Below, piece by piece: positions 62,693 through 64,000 of a stretch of 64,000 nucleotides of DNA. Position numbers and translations under genes: made by a program. Position 1 is the first letter of the stretch. The number at the start of each line of letters is the position of its first letter. The notes under the pieces are model-generated. The model did no database searches. It was not told the DNA's origin and saw nothing but the letters and a program-made list of their open reading frames with translations. Origin of the DNA: Chrysomallon squamiferum (lineage: Eukaryota > Mollusca > Gastropoda > Neomphalida > Peltospiridae); the NCBI GenBank assembly GCA_012295275.1, contig CM022669.1, positions 4,504,277-4,568,276 on the forward strand, written 5' to 3'.

Positions 62693-63119
62693 AATAGAAA
62701 CAAACAAACAGCAGTTCATGAATATCATATATATTGTTATTGATATTCTTCTTATTATATATATTGTTATTGTTGTTGTTGTTGTTGTTCTTATTATTAT
62801 TATTAATACTATTAAATAACTGAATGGAAAAACTCTTGCAACTAAAAGTTCAATGTAAATTTAAAAAAATAGGTTTCAGGAGGAGAAGGACAGATGAAAC
62901 TTGTATCTATGACACATCAGTGAAAGAAACAAACACTGGTTACATAAGAGACAGCAGCAAGAACAGGATATGCAAGGATTAGCATCAGTAACACTCAGAT
63001 TAAAATCTCCTCCATTTTTTTAATCATTTGTATGGAAAACTGTCTGCAACTCTCGAGCATTCCCAGAATAAAACTTACTTTTGTATATCTCTTTCTGTAT
63101 GCTGCTGATTCAGTATGTA

Positions 63120-63900
63120 ATTGGGTTTTATTGTTTCTGGCAGCAGTGTTTCAGTCTACTGAGGGAATTAAGGGAGTCTTGGCTGTAATCAGGAGAGTGT
63201 CAGCAGATGCAGTAAGAGGAGGGTGTCACTGCTCTTTCAAATCCACTGCAGTACATGAAGAGTTTAATACAGTAGCTTCAGATACACACACAGAGGGTGA
63301 CATCTTTACCTTTCTGTTTGCTAGGAATGTTTTTACTACAACTGCAGTACATGAAGAGTTTAATACAGTAGCTTCAGACACACACACAGAGGGTGACATC
63401 TTTACCTTTCTGTTTGCTAGGAATGTTTTTACTGTACTACTGCAGTACATGAAGAGTTTGATACAGTAGCCACAGACACACACACACAGGGTGACATCAT
63501 TACCCTTCTGCTTGCTAGGAATGTTTTTACTGTACTACTGCAGTACATGAAGAGTTTGATACAGGAGCCACAGACACACACACACAGGGTGACATCATTA
63601 CCTTTCTGTTTGCTAGGAATGTTTTTACTGTACTACTGCAGTCAGTAACCAAAGGATTTATTGGAGTGTTGGCTGTCACCAGATGAGGTTCAGGAGATGC
63701 ACTGGGAGGAAGGATTTTTTCATTTCTCTTTCAAATTCACTGCTGTACTGAAGGGATTAAGGAGTATTGACAATAACAGAATAATGTATTTAAAGAGACT
63801 CATGCAAAGGGAAATGATTACCTTTACATTGCCAATAACACTACAGTAGCCATAGACTTACACACAGAGAGGTAAATCATTTCCATTCTGCTTCTAACAA
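63120..63900. repeat. Two-level tandem repeat (about 97-bp minisatellite inside a larger duplication)
   Basis: Inner level: about four copies of a 91-98-bp unit between 63247 and 63645, with CTGCAGTACATGAAGAGTTT, CACACAGAGGGTGACATC, TTACCTTTCTGTTTGCTAGG and AATGTTTTTACT in each. A fifth decayed copy lies near 63840-63900. Outer level: 63160-63250 (CTTGGCTGTA, GGGTGTCACTGCTCTTTCAA, ATCCACTGCAGTA) recurs at 63665-63750 (GTTGGCTGTC, TTCATTTCTCTTTCAAATTC, ACTGCTGTAC). Stop-free frames through it give a 145-codon plus-strand ORF and an 85-codon minus-strand ORF; both are repeat read-through. Confidence 0.9.
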
Positions 63901-64000
63901 AATTTGACAACAGTCCATTACCACATGAAAGGTTTAAGTGATCTTAGAATTACTGGATCACTGGTCAAATCTGCAAGGGAAAAAAATCACTGATTTTAAT

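Larger units (their letters stand above)
61127..64000 (-). other. FOCAD: FOCAD intron upstream of exon A (partial)
   Basis: Sequence 5' of exon A on the transcribed strand. The exon that must precede exon A ends with two nucleotides of a split codon and should encode the equivalent of human residues before about 97. I could not identify it here, so it probably lies beyond position 64000. The region contains (AAT)n next to the exon A acceptor, GT/AT-rich sequence at 61385-61560, a degenerate (ATTC)n field at 62045-62215, (AAAG)n at 62640-62690 and a two-level tandem repeat at 63120-63900. Confidence 0.7.

Noticed and set aside
63032-63469. 145-codon plus-strand ORF
   Set aside because: The second half is direct read-through of the tandem unit (the same peptide twice); the first half has no recognisable domain. 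The minus-strand ORF in the same place is equally long for the same reason.
63922-63970. Possible 49-nt minus-strand exon upstream of exon A (acceptor TTTTTTTCCCTTGCAG, donor GTAATG, phase compatible)
   Set aside because: Its peptide (LTSDPVILRSLKPFMW) does not cover the residues expected before exon A in human focadhesin, the donor is weak and it lies beside decayed repeat copies. Probably coincidence.

Overview
This is AT-rich, microsatellite-saturated eukaryotic DNA. It has no operons, no ribosome-binding-site-led ORFs and no long ORF that looks like a real gene. The coding content I can defend is three short internal exons on the minus strand: 61025-61126, 6390-6491 and 298-490. All three have canonical AG/GT splice borders, compatible phases and a continuous reading frame. 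Spliced, they give about 130 residues that I recognise as the N-terminal part of focadhesin (FOCAD, a HEAT/ARM-like repeat protein). The best anchor is ...FQIRNPRHPFITVL..., which resembles the human ...YTIRNHPHPLITVL... as I remember it. The window is therefore a slice through one gene, transcribed right to left.

Layout in transcription order: 61127-64000 is the intron upstream of the first visible exon and holds a two-level tandem repeat. Exon A is 61025-61126. A 54,533-nt intron follows (6492-61024). Then come exon B (6390-6491), a 5,899-nt intron (491-6389), exon C (298-490) and the start of the next intron (1-297). I found no convincing nested gene, rRNA, tRNA or CRISPR array in the introns.

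The introns are made mostly of repeats. There are dozens of simple repeats: (CT/GA)n, (CA/GT)n, (AAT)n, (AAAT)n, (CATA)n, (CATC)n, (GATA)n and poly(A/T). There are many old degenerate tandem arrays with units of about 17-190 bp, a 1.6-kb tandem duplication containing a tRNA-derived SINE-like sequence, and several non-autonomous DNA transposons. The densest transposon cluster is 11766-13013: a pogo/Tigger-like terminus, a near-perfect 144-bp foldback whose two arms each carry a piece of Tigger-like transposase DNA-binding domain, and a second palindromic MITE.

Organism: a metazoan. The microsatellite style, very long intron and moderately diverged FOCAD suggest a lophotrochozoan, most likely a cephalopod mollusc. 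That is inference; no single feature proves it. The most interesting candidates are the transcribed foldback (a predicted long intronic dsRNA, relevant if the host is a heavily RNA-editing cephalopod), the G-rich 17-bp minisatellite at 14568-15068, the microsatellites abutting two splice acceptors, and the general growth of this intron by repeated tandem duplication.
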